A stretch of 64,000 bases of DNA from Planctomycetaceae bacterium. GTDB lineage: Bacteria > Planctomycetota > Planctomycetia > Planctomycetales > Planctomycetaceae. Location: NCBI GenBank assembly GCA_041398785.1, contig JAWKUA010000011.1, positions 124,001-188,000 on the forward strand. The letters are read 5' to 3'. Within the stretch, counting starts at the first letter, position 1; each line of letters opens with the position of its first letter. Below are positions 36,181-45,054 of the stretch, piece by piece. The position numbers were made by a program, and so were the translations under genes. The notes under the pieces were generated by a model, which searched no databases, was not told the origin of the DNA, and saw only the letters and a program-made list of their open reading frames with translations.

Positions 36181-36467
36181 CGCAGGTCAGCTCAATGGGA
36201 AAACGACAAGACCAACTCCAGCAGTCCACGTTACCAGAAGTCACAGATCCACAGCAACCTGGTGCCTGCGGAGAATCCGCCAGCCACCGGCCCGCCGTTC
36301 CGGATGCATGACCCGTCGACCTGGCCGACTCAGGCAAAACCGGCGGCTGACAGACGCTGGCAGGAACGGGACGAATACCAGGACACTCTGCAGGCCGGGC
36401 GCGAGAAGAGTGATTTTCGATTTGACATCTCAAATCTGACATCTCAAATCTCGCTTCGCGCCGGCAC

Positions 36468-37400
36468 TCACTCCGGCGGCAACGCGTCCGGATGCCCGGC
36501 TGCCTCGGCACGTTGAACGACGCCGGCGATCGCAGCGATATACGCGGACATCAGGTGATCTGACAGCCAGTCGATGCGGAAGCGAGTCAGAGTCCGAAAG
36601 AAACCGCGGAAACGGTCCCCCGCTTTTCCCCAGTAGTCAAGATCACGCAGCCGGCCGTTTCGATCCAGGTACATCTCCCGACCCGCATGCCGGAAACCAA
36701 ACATCGCCGGCGGCAGGCGCGGCACGATGTCGTTGTTGTTCACCCAGCGAATATGCTTGATGTTGCAGTGATTGATGTATCGCTTTGTGCCGACTCGCGG
36801 TGAGCCGTACGTGAACAGCGATTCGGGCATCGACGAAATTTCCGACACATAACACCGACCGGCGCAAATGGTCGCCATCGCTCCGCCCAGCGAATGTCCG
36901 CAGAACCAGACGGTCTTGGTCTTGTTGGCCTTGATCGATTTTTCAATCATCGGCCACAGATCATCCACTTCCCGGCGGAATCCGCGATGAACATGGCCCA
37001 CGGTTTCGGCAGCCACCTTGGCCGCGTCGATGTCGGCCTTCATGTCGTTGGTTTCATCGGGTTCCGTGCCGCGGCACACGATCACGGCGTCGGTATCACT
37101 TTCCAGTCGATACGCCTGAGCCCCGTCCCGATCGAAGAACTCCATCGTCAGGTGCAGTCCGAGAGGTTCGACCAGCCGGGCCACCACATCCTCGTCGTAA
37201 TACGCGACGTCCGCGATCTCGGCGAACAGCAACGACTGCCGCAGCAGGCTCAGCTTGCTGATCGGACCGGCGAGAACGGACTGCAGTGCGGCAACGTCAT
37301 AAGCGGGTTCCGGCGTTTCGTTCGCGGGACTCGCGCCAACCTCAGCATTCACGGGAATTTCCGATTCAGGGGACAACAGGATCGGGTAACTGCCCAACAA
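36468..37400 (-). CDS. Lipase family protein (class 3, alpha/beta hydrolase)
   Basis: A ~300-aa alpha/beta hydrolase of the Lipase_3 family. The nucleophile elbow is TVWFCGHSLGGAMATICAGR (GHSLGG). The oxyanion region is DAVIVCRGTEPDETNDMKAD and the aspartate is expected around HIRWVNNNDIVPRLPPAMFG; the catalytic His is likely in the C-terminal WLSDHLMSAYIAAI. No clear signal peptide is seen. The start is uncertain: the frame opens with TTG at 37400, and a GTG at 37352 is an alternative. 287 bp separate it from the PSD1 gene; near 36421-36453 that gap holds a short tandem repeat (TGACATCTCAAATC twice). Confidence 0.8.
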   Translation of the reverse strand: MLGSYPILLSPESEIPVNAEVGASPANETPEPAYDVAALQSVLAGPISKLSLLRQSLLFAEIADVAYYDEDVVARLVEPLGLHLTMEFFDRDGAQAYRLESDTDAVIVCRGTEPDETNDMKADIDAAKVAAETVGHVHRGFRREVDDLWPMIEKSIKANKTKTVWFCGHSLGGAMATICAGRCYVSEISSMPESLFTYGSPRVGTKRYINHCNIKHIRWVNNNDIVPRLPPAMFGFRHAGREMYLDRNGRLRDLDYWGKAGDRFRGFFRTLTRFRIDWLSDHLMSAYIAAIAGVVQRAEAAGHPDALPPE

Positions 37401-37471
37401 CGCTGTGTACCTTCATCAATCCCCGGATGTCAATCTGGCCCGTCGGCTCCGCGCTCCGTTCGCCGCGGACA

Positions 37472-37909
37472 TCACTGAGCGACCCTGACCGTCCCTCGAA
37501 CATGCTGGTGACAAGCGGTACACGAGACCGTCACATGGATGTAGGCAAACGTCACTTTTTCGAGGCTTTCCGAATCCGCCGCGTCGATCAGGTGCTTGAC
37601 GGCGTGCTCAAATCCCGCGCTGTAGTTCTGGTAATACGGATCCTTCGGCGACTTCCATCTGGCAGACGTCGAAAGCGCGGCAAGCTCCATTCCGCCGTCA
37701 CGGATCAGCCGGAAATCTTCCGTCGCAATGCCATCGACAATCTTGTGTACCATCGCCATTTTCGCCCGCATGAACTGACGCAGTTCGGCCTTGTCGGTTG
37801 TGTGGGAATCTGATTCCTGGCTCTGCGCCGCGGATTCCGCCACCTGCGGCGGACTCAAGGCGATCGTGATTGCGGTCAGCGCCGCGGCTGCGATGAATGC
37901 GAATCTCAT
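37472..37909 (-). CDS. Periplasmic c-type cytochrome (cytochrome c'-like)
   Basis: A 145-aa protein with a clear signal peptide (MRFAFIAAAALTAITIALSP) and one haem-attachment site near the C-terminus, TVSCTACHQHVRGTV (CxxCH). The helical stretch KAELRQFMRAKMAMVHKIVD and the C-terminal haem position resemble class II cytochromes (cytochrome c'/c556), which are four-helix bundles. Partner proteins are not evident. It precedes the lipase gene by 71 nt on the same strand. Confidence 0.78.
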   Translation of the reverse strand: MRFAFIAAAALTAITIALSPPQVAESAAQSQESDSHTTDKAELRQFMRAKMAMVHKIVDGIATEDFRLIRDGGMELAALSTSARWKSPKDPYYQNYSAGFEHAVKHLIDAADSESLEKVTFAYIHVTVSCTACHQHVRGTVRVAQ

Positions 37910-38068
37910 GGCAAGTCTTCCTGTATCAATTTGCCCGTACGTAACACGTTTAATCCGTCAGCGGGACCGTACTGAAAACTCTGAATTTCAGCCAGACACA
38001 GTTCATACGTCGGCATTTCGCCGCGCTGCATCCGGTGGTCCGTCGTCTTGCTGGTGCTCCCGGTGTAT

Positions 38069-38250
38069 GCGCTGCCGGCGGGAGTGCGGGGTAGCACATC
38101 CTGCGTCCAGCAAGTTGTGCGGCTTGCCGCCGGAAAGCTGTCTTGTGCGGCTTCAAGGCCGGAGCGTTCGCCGATGGCTTGAGCATGTTCTTCCATGGCT
38201 TTCCGACCGCTTCGCAGCACATCTTGCCCGAACGGCAAGCTGTGGTACCC
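38069..38250. repeat. ~180-bp dispersed repeat, copy 1
   Basis: This stretch recurs at 43807-43989 in the same orientation, with long identical blocks such as TAGCACATCCTGCGTCCAGC and CTTCCATGGCTTTCCGACCG and only a few small differences. Both copies lie between genes, upstream (copy 1) and downstream (copy 2) of the sigma factor-kinase-transposase block. It makes up much of the 37910-38377 gap. A degenerate third relative may be at about 5889-5938. Confidence 0.8.
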
Positions 38251-38377
38251 GGTGATGGGCGCTGCTCGCGCGGCTGGGACTTAACGCCAGCGGCAGTGCA
38301 TCTCATCGCTGATTTCTGGAAAAATCCAGCCGATGCCATGCAAGAATCCGCCGTCCGCTGTGTCTACTAACAGAACC

Positions 38378-38980
38378 ATGATTCCCAGTCCTCCCGAGAC
38401 GCGAGCAAGTCTGATCCTGCGACTTCCGGATGTGGCGGATGTCGCGGCGTGGGATGAGTTCGTGTCCATCTACGGACCGGTTGTCTTTCGAATTGCCCGA
38501 CGGCTCGGTCTGCAGGCCGCCGATGCTGACGATCTGGTTCAGGAAGTTTTCACAGCCGTGGCTCGTTCGGTTTCTGACTGGCTCGACCGAACGGATCGCG
38601 GAACATTTCGAGCATGGCTGTCACGGATTGCAAAAAATGTTGCCGTCAATTTCCTGACCCGCCGTGCGACGCGGTCGCTCGGCGCCGACGGCGAACACGC
38701 TAAGCGGCTGCTCGACGGCATTGCGGCGAACAATGGGCCGCTGTCGGACGACTTTGATCTGGAATACCGCCGGGAAGTGTTTCGCCGGGCGGCCGAACAG
38801 GTGCGAAGCGTGGTCTCTGAAACAACGTGGGAAGCATTTCGAATGACGCACATCGACGGAATCTCCGTGGCAAATGCCGCCGAACAACTCGGAATGAGCG
38901 TCGGGAACGTCTACATCGCCAGAAGCCGAGTGATGGCGCGACTGAAGGAGCTGGTTTCTCGATTTGAAACGGAGGATTGA
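38378..38980 (+). CDS. ECF-type RNA polymerase sigma factor
   Basis: A 200-aa sigma-70-family factor. Region 2 is DEFVSIYGPVVFRIARRLGL, with DADDLVQEVFTAVARSVSDW for core and -10 binding; FRAWLSRIAKNVAVNFLTRR follows. Region 4 is WEAFRMTHIDGISVANAAEQ with LGMSVGNVYIARSRVMARLK for -35 recognition. I start at the ATG at 38378 (MIPSPPETRASLILRL), which matches the usual N-terminus of this planctomycete ECF group. That group is typically followed by a Ser/Thr kinase with an N-terminal zinc-finger-like domain, as is the case here, so the pair likely forms one signalling unit. Confidence 0.9.
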   Translation: MIPSPPETRASLILRLPDVADVAAWDEFVSIYGPVVFRIARRLGLQAADADDLVQEVFTAVARSVSDWLDRTDRGTFRAWLSRIAKNVAVNFLTRRATRSLGADGEHAKRLLDGIAANNGPLSDDFDLEYRREVFRRAAEQVRSVVSETTWEAFRMTHIDGISVANAAEQLGMSVGNVYIARSRVMARLKELVSRFETED

Positions 38981-38981
38981 G

Positions 38982-39215
38982 TTCAGGCCCAACGGGCCGA
39001 TCGTTCGTCCAGCCTGGGGCATCGCCCCAGAAATGGATTCCAATTCAATCACTCGGCCCAACGGGCCAACCGTTCGATTTTCACACGGACGAAACGGCCA
39101 CAATCGAATGGCCGGCCCGTTGGGCCTGTTTGGTGTTTGGCCTGTTGTCGATCGTTCCCAGGGCGTTGCCCTGGGCTGGACGAATTGCTGGCCCATTGGG
39201 CCGCGGCCGTTCGAA
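38982..39215. repeat. Inverted and direct GGCCCAACGGGCC-type repeats
   Basis: Palindromic GGCCCAACGGGCC-like blocks recur (about 38984, 39057 and, inverted, 39113 and 39191), together with a CCAGCCTGGGGCATCGCCCC hairpin (39009) whose partner CCCAGGGCGTTGCCCTGGGC is at 39157-39176. The segment between the sigma factor and kinase genes is almost entirely such repeats, so transcripts running through would be heavily folded. Confidence 0.7.
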
Positions 39216-39233
39216 ACTTGACTCGTTTGCCCC

Positions 39234-40819
39234 ATGACCCAACCCACGACAACCTGTTCTGACGACCGCCTGAGGCAGCTTCTCAGCGCCGACGATGACA
39301 GCGACGAACTGCGCGCGGCAGCTCAGCATGTCGAACACTGCCTCGCCTGCCAGTCGCGGCTGGAAGAACTTGCCGCCGACGCCGATAGCTGGGACGAAGC
39401 GCACCACATGCTGGCCGATTGCCGAGGCGAAGACAGCCTTCCCGTGGGCGACGCCGTTTATCATTCATCGCGCGGAACCGTCGGCCCGCGGCGTGGACGG
39501 AATCGATGGCGCAGCAGCTATTGTCGCCGGCGTCTCACCCGGAAATGCTCGGTCGCATCGGACGTTACGATGTCGAACGACTGATCGGCTCGGGCGGCAT
39601 GGGCGTTGTCTTCAAGGCATTCGATACGGAACTCAATCGTCCGGTTGCCGTCAAGGTTCTGGCACCGTATCTGGCGGGCAGCGGTGCGGCTCGCAAACGG
39701 TTCGCTCGCGAAGCCCGAGCGGCGGCCGCGATCGTTCACGAACACGTCGTGGCGATTCACAACGTGGAAACGGAAGAAGCGTCGCCGTTTCTGGTCATGC
39801 AATACGTCGCTGGCGAATCGCTGCAGCAGCGAATCGATCGCGAAGGCCCGCTGGATGTGTGCGAGATTCTGCGTATCGGAATGCAGACCGCGTCCGGTCT
39901 GGCGGCGGCACACGCTCAGGGGCTGGTGCATCGCGACGTCAAGCCGTCCAACATTCTGCTGGAACGCGGCATCGAACGAACTCTGCTGACCGATTTCGGC
40001 CTCGCCCGAGCCTCCGATGACGCCAGCCTGACTCATTCCGGCTTTCACCCCGGCACGCCACAGTACATGTCGCCCGAACAGGCTCGCGGGGAAGCCGTGG
40101 ATGCACGCAGCGACCTGTTCAGCCTGGGCAGCGTGATCTACACCATGTGCGCCGGCCGGTCGCCGTTCCGAGCCGACAGCAGCTACGCCATTCTGCGCCG
40201 CATAATCGACGAGCAACCGCGACCAATTCGCGAAGTGAATTCGCAGATTCCGACCTGGCTGGAAGGCATCATCCAAAAGCTGCACGCCAAATCGCCGGAC
40301 GACCGTTTTCAGTCAGCGGACGAAGTTGCCGGCGTTCTCGGGAAATGTCTGGCACACGTGCAGCAGCCGACAACGGTGCAATTGCCGGAGGAATGTCGTT
40401 CGTCGGAACGCGCTCTGATTTCACCTCGGCGTCGCCGCACAATCATCGCCGGTTGCGCGGCCGCGGTTGTCATCGGCCTGTTGATGTTTCGGGAGAACGG
40501 GCCGGGCTTTCGGGAGGGCGAGGCTCCTGCCGAGCCGCGATCAACTCCGGACGCACTCAGTGCAATAGACTCCCGCAACAGGTTGGTGGCTCCAGCCACC
40601 GAACCAAATTCCGAGTTACCGGCAGCCAGCGACTCCGACGCCGCTGGCGACCTGGACTGGAACACCCTGTCCGAGGAACTCCAGTCCTTCGATGCCGACC
40701 TGGCTCCATTTGAAACCCGTTCCCAGGAGCTCTGGGATACCTCTCGCGAACAATTCAGGTCCGGTGCCCCGACACAAAGTGAGCCGACAGCAGGACCTGA
40801 CGGTGAACGGCCCAGGTAA
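39234..40819 (+). pseudogene. Ser/Thr protein kinase with N-terminal zinc-finger-like domain, one frameshift
   Basis: Hanks-type kinase following the ECF sigma gene. The N-terminus, in its own frame (39234 to ~39480), is an anti-sigma-like zinc-binding motif: RAAAQHVEHCLACQSRLEEL (HxxxCxxC). The kinase domain is in another frame from ~39490: IGSGGMGVVFKAFDTELNRP (P-loop), VAVKVLAP (Lys), GLVHRDVKPSNILLE (catalytic loop), LLTDFGLARASDD (DFG), GTPQYMSPEQARGE (APE-like). Then come one transmembrane helix (TIIAGCAAAVVIGLLMF) and a short outer tail containing the repeat-derived EGEAPAEP. The frame change fits one missing base. The tail is short for the family, so the sensor end may be truncated. 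Confidence 0.8.
40513..40537 (+). repeat. GEAPAEP repeat unit inside the kinase gene
   Basis: Identical over 25 bp to the arms of the inverted repeat at 6023-6101. Here it is a single arm, translated in frame just after the transmembrane helix as EGEAPAEP. It marks insertion of the dispersed element into a coding region without breaking the frame. Confidence 0.8.
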
Positions 40820-40898
40820 GAAACACAAGTGGCTTCGCACGGCCGGAGGCCCGACATTTTTCTCAGGCGGTAGGCCGGGCATTTTTGCCGGGCCGTAG

Positions 40899-40989
40899 CA
40901 GGGCCGGAGGCCCGATACAACGTCAGCCGGCGGCGACAGCCGCCGGTTGGCGGTCCGACAAAGAACAAGAGGCCCGAAGGGCCGGCACA
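40899..40989 (+). repeat. 91-bp direct repeat, left copy, flanking the transposase
   Basis: Matches 41677-41767 at about 88 of 91 positions, same orientation. It contains an internal hairpin around GCCGGCGGCGACAGCCGCCG and ends with GGCCC(G)GAGGGCC palindromes like those of REP elements. The left copy ends two bases from the transposase stop codon. Confidence 0.85.
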
Positions 40990-40990
40990 A

Positions 40991-41440
40991 TCAATCCCAG
41001 ACATAACGGGGATCAAACTCGACTTCGTTCTTCTTGAGCAGAGTCAGATATTCGTCCTCGAACGACTGCTTGCCATGGTGTTCCATTTGACGGTCGATGT
41101 AGCTGATCAAACGTGCCTTTTGTGAGACACTGACGGTGAACGCTCCGTAGCCTTCCTGCCAACCAAACTTCTGGAGCACACCGCTGGAGGTGTTAATGTG
41201 TTTGCTGGTGTTGCTTTTCGACGGTCCAATGAAATCCGATACGGCAATGCGACCCGGAATGCGAAGGAGCAAATGAACGTGGTCGTAGTATCCGCCGATG
41301 CGAATCGCGAATCCTCCGAGTTCCTTTGCCGTTCCCGCCATGTAGGCGAACACATCTTCACGGAATCCGTCTGTCAGCCACGGTCGGCGGTTCTTCGTGC
41401 TGAAGACAATGTGATAAAGCAGTTGCTGATGAGTACTCAT
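40991..41440 (-). mobile_element. IS200-like / REP-associated tyrosine transposase (RAYT)
   Basis: A 149-aa Y1 transposase of the IS200/IS605 TnpA superfamily. The start at 41440 gives the family N-terminus TMSTHQQLLYHIVFSTKNRR; the upstream frame is translated repeat. The HUH motif is in GGYYDHVHLLLRIP (HVH). The catalytic tyrosine is likely the one in LISYIDRQMEHHGKQSF, where the helix YIxxQxxHH is characteristic. IS200-type enzymes cut single-stranded DNA at hairpins. REP-like palindromes surround the gene on both sides, which fits a domesticated RAYT that spreads REP sequences, though a mobile IS200-like element is also possible. Confidence 0.88.
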
Positions 41441-41676
41441 GGTGCTGCGTTCGGAGAATGTGTCGGCCCTCCGGGCCTTGAAGGGAAATGAGGTGTCCCG
41501 AACCGGTGGCTCGCGCCACCGGCTGACGTTGTACCGGCCCTCCGGGCCTGAAAACAAACGACCATCCTTGTGAGACTGAACAGTAACAACACAACACGCA
41601 CGACCGGTGGCTCGACGCAGCACGCAAAGCCGGAAGCCCGATGCCTCACGCAGGCCCGGAGGCTCGACACATCACG
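41441..41676. repeat. REP-like palindrome cluster upstream of the transposase
   Basis: Several GGCCCTCCGGGCC-type palindromes (about 41464-41478 and 41539-41551, with relatives at 41652 and 41661) and an ACCGGTGGCTCGCGCCACCGG hairpin (about 41501-41521, repeated in half form at 41600) fill the space between the transposase start and the right 91-bp repeat. Part is the inverted version of the flanking repeat (GCTGACGTTGTACCGGCCCT). Confidence 0.75.
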
Positions 41677-41767
41677 CAGGGCCGGAGGCCCGATACAACG
41701 TCAGCCGGCGGCGACAGCCGCCGGTTGGCGGTCCGACAAAGTACAAGAGGCCCGGAGGGCCGACACA
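41677..41767 (+). repeat. 91-bp direct repeat, right copy, flanking the transposase
   Basis: Partner of 40899-40989, 778 bp away. It differs at three positions, one of which (GAAGG to GAGGG) perfects the closing palindrome. Its end is 44 bp upstream of the start of the secretin-N/TIGR03067 gene, so it may influence that gene's promoter region. Confidence 0.85.
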
Positions 41768-41811
41768 TGATCGTTGTAGAAATCCACGCCCCGAACACAG
41801 GAGCACACGCC

Positions 41812-43701
41812 ATGACCATATTTCGCTGCGTCACAATCGTGCTGGCAATGCTGGCAGGACAGGAATCGAGAGCTCAGGTAGCAGTGGCGTCCGACGATGA
41901 AGCCATTCCCGTTTCGCCGCCGGCCGATTATGGCGTCACGTCCCCGAAGAAATCGGATTCACGGAACCGCGTTGCTTCTTCAGAGCCGCACGTCATCATC
42001 ATTCAGACCGGTCCTGAGATTGATCGGTCCGAAACCATTCGTCAGGCGGTTGAAGCTCTGGAGAAGGCAGGCGTTGCCAGGCGAGGTGACGTCGATCCGA
42101 TCGGTCAGCCGACGGCTCTGCAGGCAAACCTGCGGCCAAAGTACGACATGCCGCCGGGAAAGATCCAGAAGCTGATCGAGGTACTGCAGGCACACGGCGT
42201 TCAGCGGTTTGCATTCGACCATGTCCCCGGTCGAGACGTCACGGAGAGCCTGGTGACGCTGATCTGTCCGGCCGAGATCACGTGGCAACGTGTCCGCAAA
42301 CTGACGGAAGCCGTCGAAGCGCTGAACGGTTTTCAAATCGATGTGAAAGTTGCCGCAAATAACGATCCCGTCGCTTCGGTCGCAGTCGCCGCACAAGCGC
42401 CTCCGGCGGCCACTGCGCCACCGATGAGACCAGTCGCAGCAGCTGCAAACGACACCCGAGTGTTTGACTTGAAGTTCATTCAGGCCGAAGCCGCCGCGAA
42501 GATTATTGAGCAACTCTACATCGACAACCTGGGCGGACACGATTCGATTGCGGTGCGGCTGACAGTCAACGATCGGACAAATTCGCTGATCGTCCGAGGC
42601 GACACCGCCGTTATCAAGGAGATCGAATCGCTCCTGCAGAAACTCGACACGGACGAACCGCCGCGCCCTCCCGCTGCAACTCCTGCTGAAGGTGAAGCAG
42701 TTCCTCAGGCATTCGACGGAATGAACGAGGCACTGAAAGGATTCGACTTTCGCGGTGTGGATTCCGAAGACTCGAAGTTGTTCAGCTTCTATATCGGCCT
42801 CATGCGGAACAACCAATCGGTTGAGCAACTTCGGAAGCAGTACGACGACCTCGAACAGCAGGCTCGCGAACTCGCGCGAAAGGTCCATGAACCCCTGCCG
42901 AGTCCCTCAGAAGGCAATCGGTTGAAGCGAGAACTTCAATCGACCGTCGAACAGGCTCTTGCCGTGCGGCAGAATCTTCAGCGAGCGGAACTGGCCGAGT
43001 TTCTTCGCCGACTGAACGGCATTGAACAATCGATCGCCATTCGGGAGAGAATTCGTGAACAGATCATCAATCGGCGAGTCGAAGAACTGTTGGACCCGAA
43101 TCTGCGGTGGGACGACAGCGAGCCCGGCACCGATTCCGCTGGAGCTGCGAATCCACTTTATTCACGTGCCTCACCAGCAGCCTCTGCCGAACCGGCGAGC
43201 ACGCGTCTTCAAGAGCGATTGGAGCTTCTGCAACAGCTTCAGGGAACGTGGCTGGCGGTTGAGCAGGGGTTTGATGGCGAACTGGGGCCATTCCAGCCGG
43301 GCACCTCGCATTTCACGATTACATTTGACGAAAACGCCTACGAGTATCGCCAGGGAACGGGCGAGCCGTATGCGAAGGGAACGTTTTCCATCAAGGACCG
43401 CCGACCGGACAGTGCTCACGACATCGATTTCGTCCGCACATTCCTTCAGTTCGTGGAGACTGGCGATCCGCAGACGCCGGACGGCAGCGGTCAGCTTGAG
43501 AACGCGATCATTCGCGTCGACGGCGACTCGCTGAAGATCTGTTCCGGCGGAGGACGTGCCAACGACCGGCCCGACGATTTCGCGACGGCCAAAGACGATC
43601 ATCGTCTGCTGATGGTCTATCGTCGACTGTCTGACAATCCGCTGTCTTCCGATCAACTGCGGGCCGTTGACCTGAATTCCGGTTCGAATAAATCGCCGTA
43701 G
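41812..43701 (+). CDS. Secretin-N-domain and TIGR03067-domain exported protein
   Basis: A 629-aa protein with signal peptide MTIFRCVTIVLAMLAGQESR; the ATG at 41812 has AGGAG upstream. Residues ~215-285 (RVFDLKFIQAEAAAKIIEQL, then VRLTVNDRTNSLIVRGDTAV) form a secretin N-domain (NolW/N1-like fold), used in secretins for ring assembly. A long coiled coil follows (QSVEQLRKQYDDLEQQAREL and later NRLKRELQSTVEQALAVRQN). The C-terminus (LQQLQGTWLAVEQGFDGELG, then YAKGTFSIKDRRPDSAHDID and NAIIRVDGDSLKICSGGG) matches the planctomycete TIGR03067 lipocalin-like domain. The secretin pore domain is absent, so this is not a secretin. It may be an envelope scaffold linked to the sigma-kinase unit upstream. 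Confidence 0.8.
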   Translation: MTIFRCVTIVLAMLAGQESRAQVAVASDDEAIPVSPPADYGVTSPKKSDSRNRVASSEPHVIIIQTGPEIDRSETIRQAVEALEKAGVARRGDVDPIGQPTALQANLRPKYDMPPGKIQKLIEVLQAHGVQRFAFDHVPGRDVTESLVTLICPAEITWQRVRKLTEAVEALNGFQIDVKVAANNDPVASVAVAAQAPPAATAPPMRPVAAAANDTRVFDLKFIQAEAAAKIIEQLYIDNLGGHDSIAVRLTVNDRTNSLIVRGDTAVIKEIESLLQKLDTDEPPRPPAATPAEGEAVPQAFDGMNEALKGFDFRGVDSEDSKLFSFYIGLMRNNQSVEQLRKQYDDLEQQARELARKVHEPLPSPSEGNRLKRELQSTVEQALAVRQNLQRAELAEFLRRLNGIEQSIAIRERIREQIINRRVEELLDPNLRWDDSEPGTDSAGAANPLYSRASPAASAEPASTRLQERLELLQQLQGTWLAVEQGFDGELGPFQPGTSHFTITFDENAYEYRQGTGEPYAKGTFSIKDRRPDSAHDIDFVRTFLQFVETGDPQTPDGSGQLENAIIRVDGDSLKICSGGGRANDRPDDFATAKDDHRLLMVYRRLSDNPLSSDQLRAVDLNSGSNKSP

Positions 43702-43806
43702 AGTCGGCGCGACCCGTTAAGTTCGCAAGGCTGCGGTGCAACGGCGAGCGGCGCGACGTGAGTCCGCCATCCGCATGTCGCCCGAGCATGAAAGCGGACA
43801 TACGTC

Positions 43807-43989
43807 GCGCTGCTCGCGGGAGTGCGGGGTAGCACATCCTGCGTCCAGCAAGTTGTGCGGCTTGCCGTCGGAAAGCTGTCTTGTGCGGACTGAAAGCATG
43901 AACCGTCGGCCGATGTCTTGAGCCTCGTTTTCCATGGCTTTCCGACCGCTTCGCGGCACAGCTTGCCTGAACGGCAAGGTGTGGTACCC
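43807..43989. repeat. ~185-bp dispersed repeat, copy 2
   Basis: Second copy of the element at 38069-38250, same orientation, offset 5738-5739 bp with one small indel. It lies in the 43702-44007 gap, where the secretin-N/TIGR03067 gene and the EEP gene converge. Confidence 0.8.
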
Positions 43990-44007
43990 AATGCGCGGGG
44001 GAAGCGA

Positions 44008-45054
44008 TCAATCAGCGGTCGCAGCCAGGGCAAATTCCGCTGTGACAAACCGGTGATCGGAACCGGCGTCGCTGCCCACGGTAAGTTCGGTGCAGGTCAG
44101 ATCGTCTGTCGTCAGGATGTGGTCCAGGACGAGTCCGAATGGAAATGCCGGCAGGCGATACCATGTCGGTGACGGGCGGCGTCCGCGCGATGACGGCACC
44201 AGGTCGGCGTCGGCGATGAATTCGGAGAAGACGGGAGACCACGGCGTGAGATTCAGGTCTCCCATCACCAGCACGGGCACATTGGGTTCGTCGGTTCGAA
44301 ACTTTCGGACGCGAGCGGCCAGCATCTGCAGGTGTTTATTTCGATGCCGAAACGCTCCTGGGAACATTGGCGGGAATGTATGAGCTGCCACGATGCGAAC
44401 GCGCTGCTGGTTGATCGTCACCTGAGCAACGACGCCAGGCAGCCGGCGATCGCTGGTGTATTCGATCCTTGCTTCGTCGAAGGGAATGCGCGAGTACAGT
44501 CCGATGCCGAAAGCGCTGCTTTCCATCGCTTCGGTTATCGAGTGCGGATAGTGTTCCGAGAAACGTCCTGCCAGGTGGTCTCGCAGCCCGACACTGAGTT
44601 CCACGACGGCGATGACGTCGGGATTGAATCGCACCAGTTCTTTCTCGATATCCTCATACCGCCGGTTGCCGACGTAGGCGTTGGCGGTCGTGACTCGGAT
44701 GAAGCTTTCGGTCGTGGCAGGTGTTGTCGCCTGAATCGCGGGGGTCTGAAACGCGGGGGCCAGCCAGGGAGCATGAATTGCGGCGGCGGCAAGCTGAACG
44801 GCCAGCAGTTTCCACCGGCGCGTCAGCATCGAGCAGACAGCCGCGACGGCCAGCCCGATGACCCACTGAACTCGCAGGTTCGCGAACAGATCCGCCAGCC
44901 AGAATTCTCTCGCGAATATTGTCAGCACTGTGATTCCGGTCAGGCAGACGGTGGCGACCAGCGCGAACCGCCGAACGCACTGCATTCCAGCCGCGGCGAT
45001 TTTCCGAACGGCGGACGAGACCGGTTTGGTTTCCTGATGTCCCGAAGCTGCCAC
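44008..45054 (-). CDS. Endonuclease/exonuclease/phosphatase (EEP) family membrane protein
   Basis: A ~348-aa protein. Three N-terminal hydrophobic segments (ALVATVCLTGITVLTIFA; WVIGLAVAAVCSML; LLAVQLAAAAIHAPWLA) are followed by an EEP domain outside the membrane: VTTANAYVGNRRYEDIEKEL, VIAVVELSVGLRDHL (metal Glu), VRIVAAHTFPP (His), PVLVMGDLNLTPWSPVFSEF (GDLN) and GSDAGSDHRFVTAEFAL (SDH). All catalytic motifs are present. The topology resembles planctomycete and proteobacterial membrane EEP proteins of unknown substrate. The GTG at 45054 with GGGAG upstream is my preferred start; an ATG at 44985 is possible. Divergent from the MBL gene. Confidence 0.82.
   Translation of the reverse strand: MAASGHQETKPVSSAVRKIAAAGMQCVRRFALVATVCLTGITVLTIFAREFWLADLFANLRVQWVIGLAVAAVCSMLTRRWKLLAVQLAAAAIHAPWLAPAFQTPAIQATTPATTESFIRVTTANAYVGNRRYEDIEKELVRFNPDVIAVVELSVGLRDHLAGRFSEHYPHSITEAMESSAFGIGLYSRIPFDEARIEYTSDRRLPGVVAQVTINQQRVRIVAAHTFPPMFPGAFRHRNKHLQMLAARVRKFRTDEPNVPVLVMGDLNLTPWSPVFSEFIADADLVPSSRGRRPSPTWYRLPAFPFGLVLDHILTTDDLTCTELTVGSDAGSDHRFVTAEFALAATAD

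Noticed and set aside
36414..36453. Tandem TGACATCTCAAATC as an operator
   Set aside because: Two copies of a simple AT-rich unit between genes that both read leftward; no promoter elements nearby. Probably a simple repeat.
34258..36516. 752-codon open frame on the plus strand
   Set aside because: Antisense to the PSD1 gene; a by-product of the high-GC codon bias. No family motifs.
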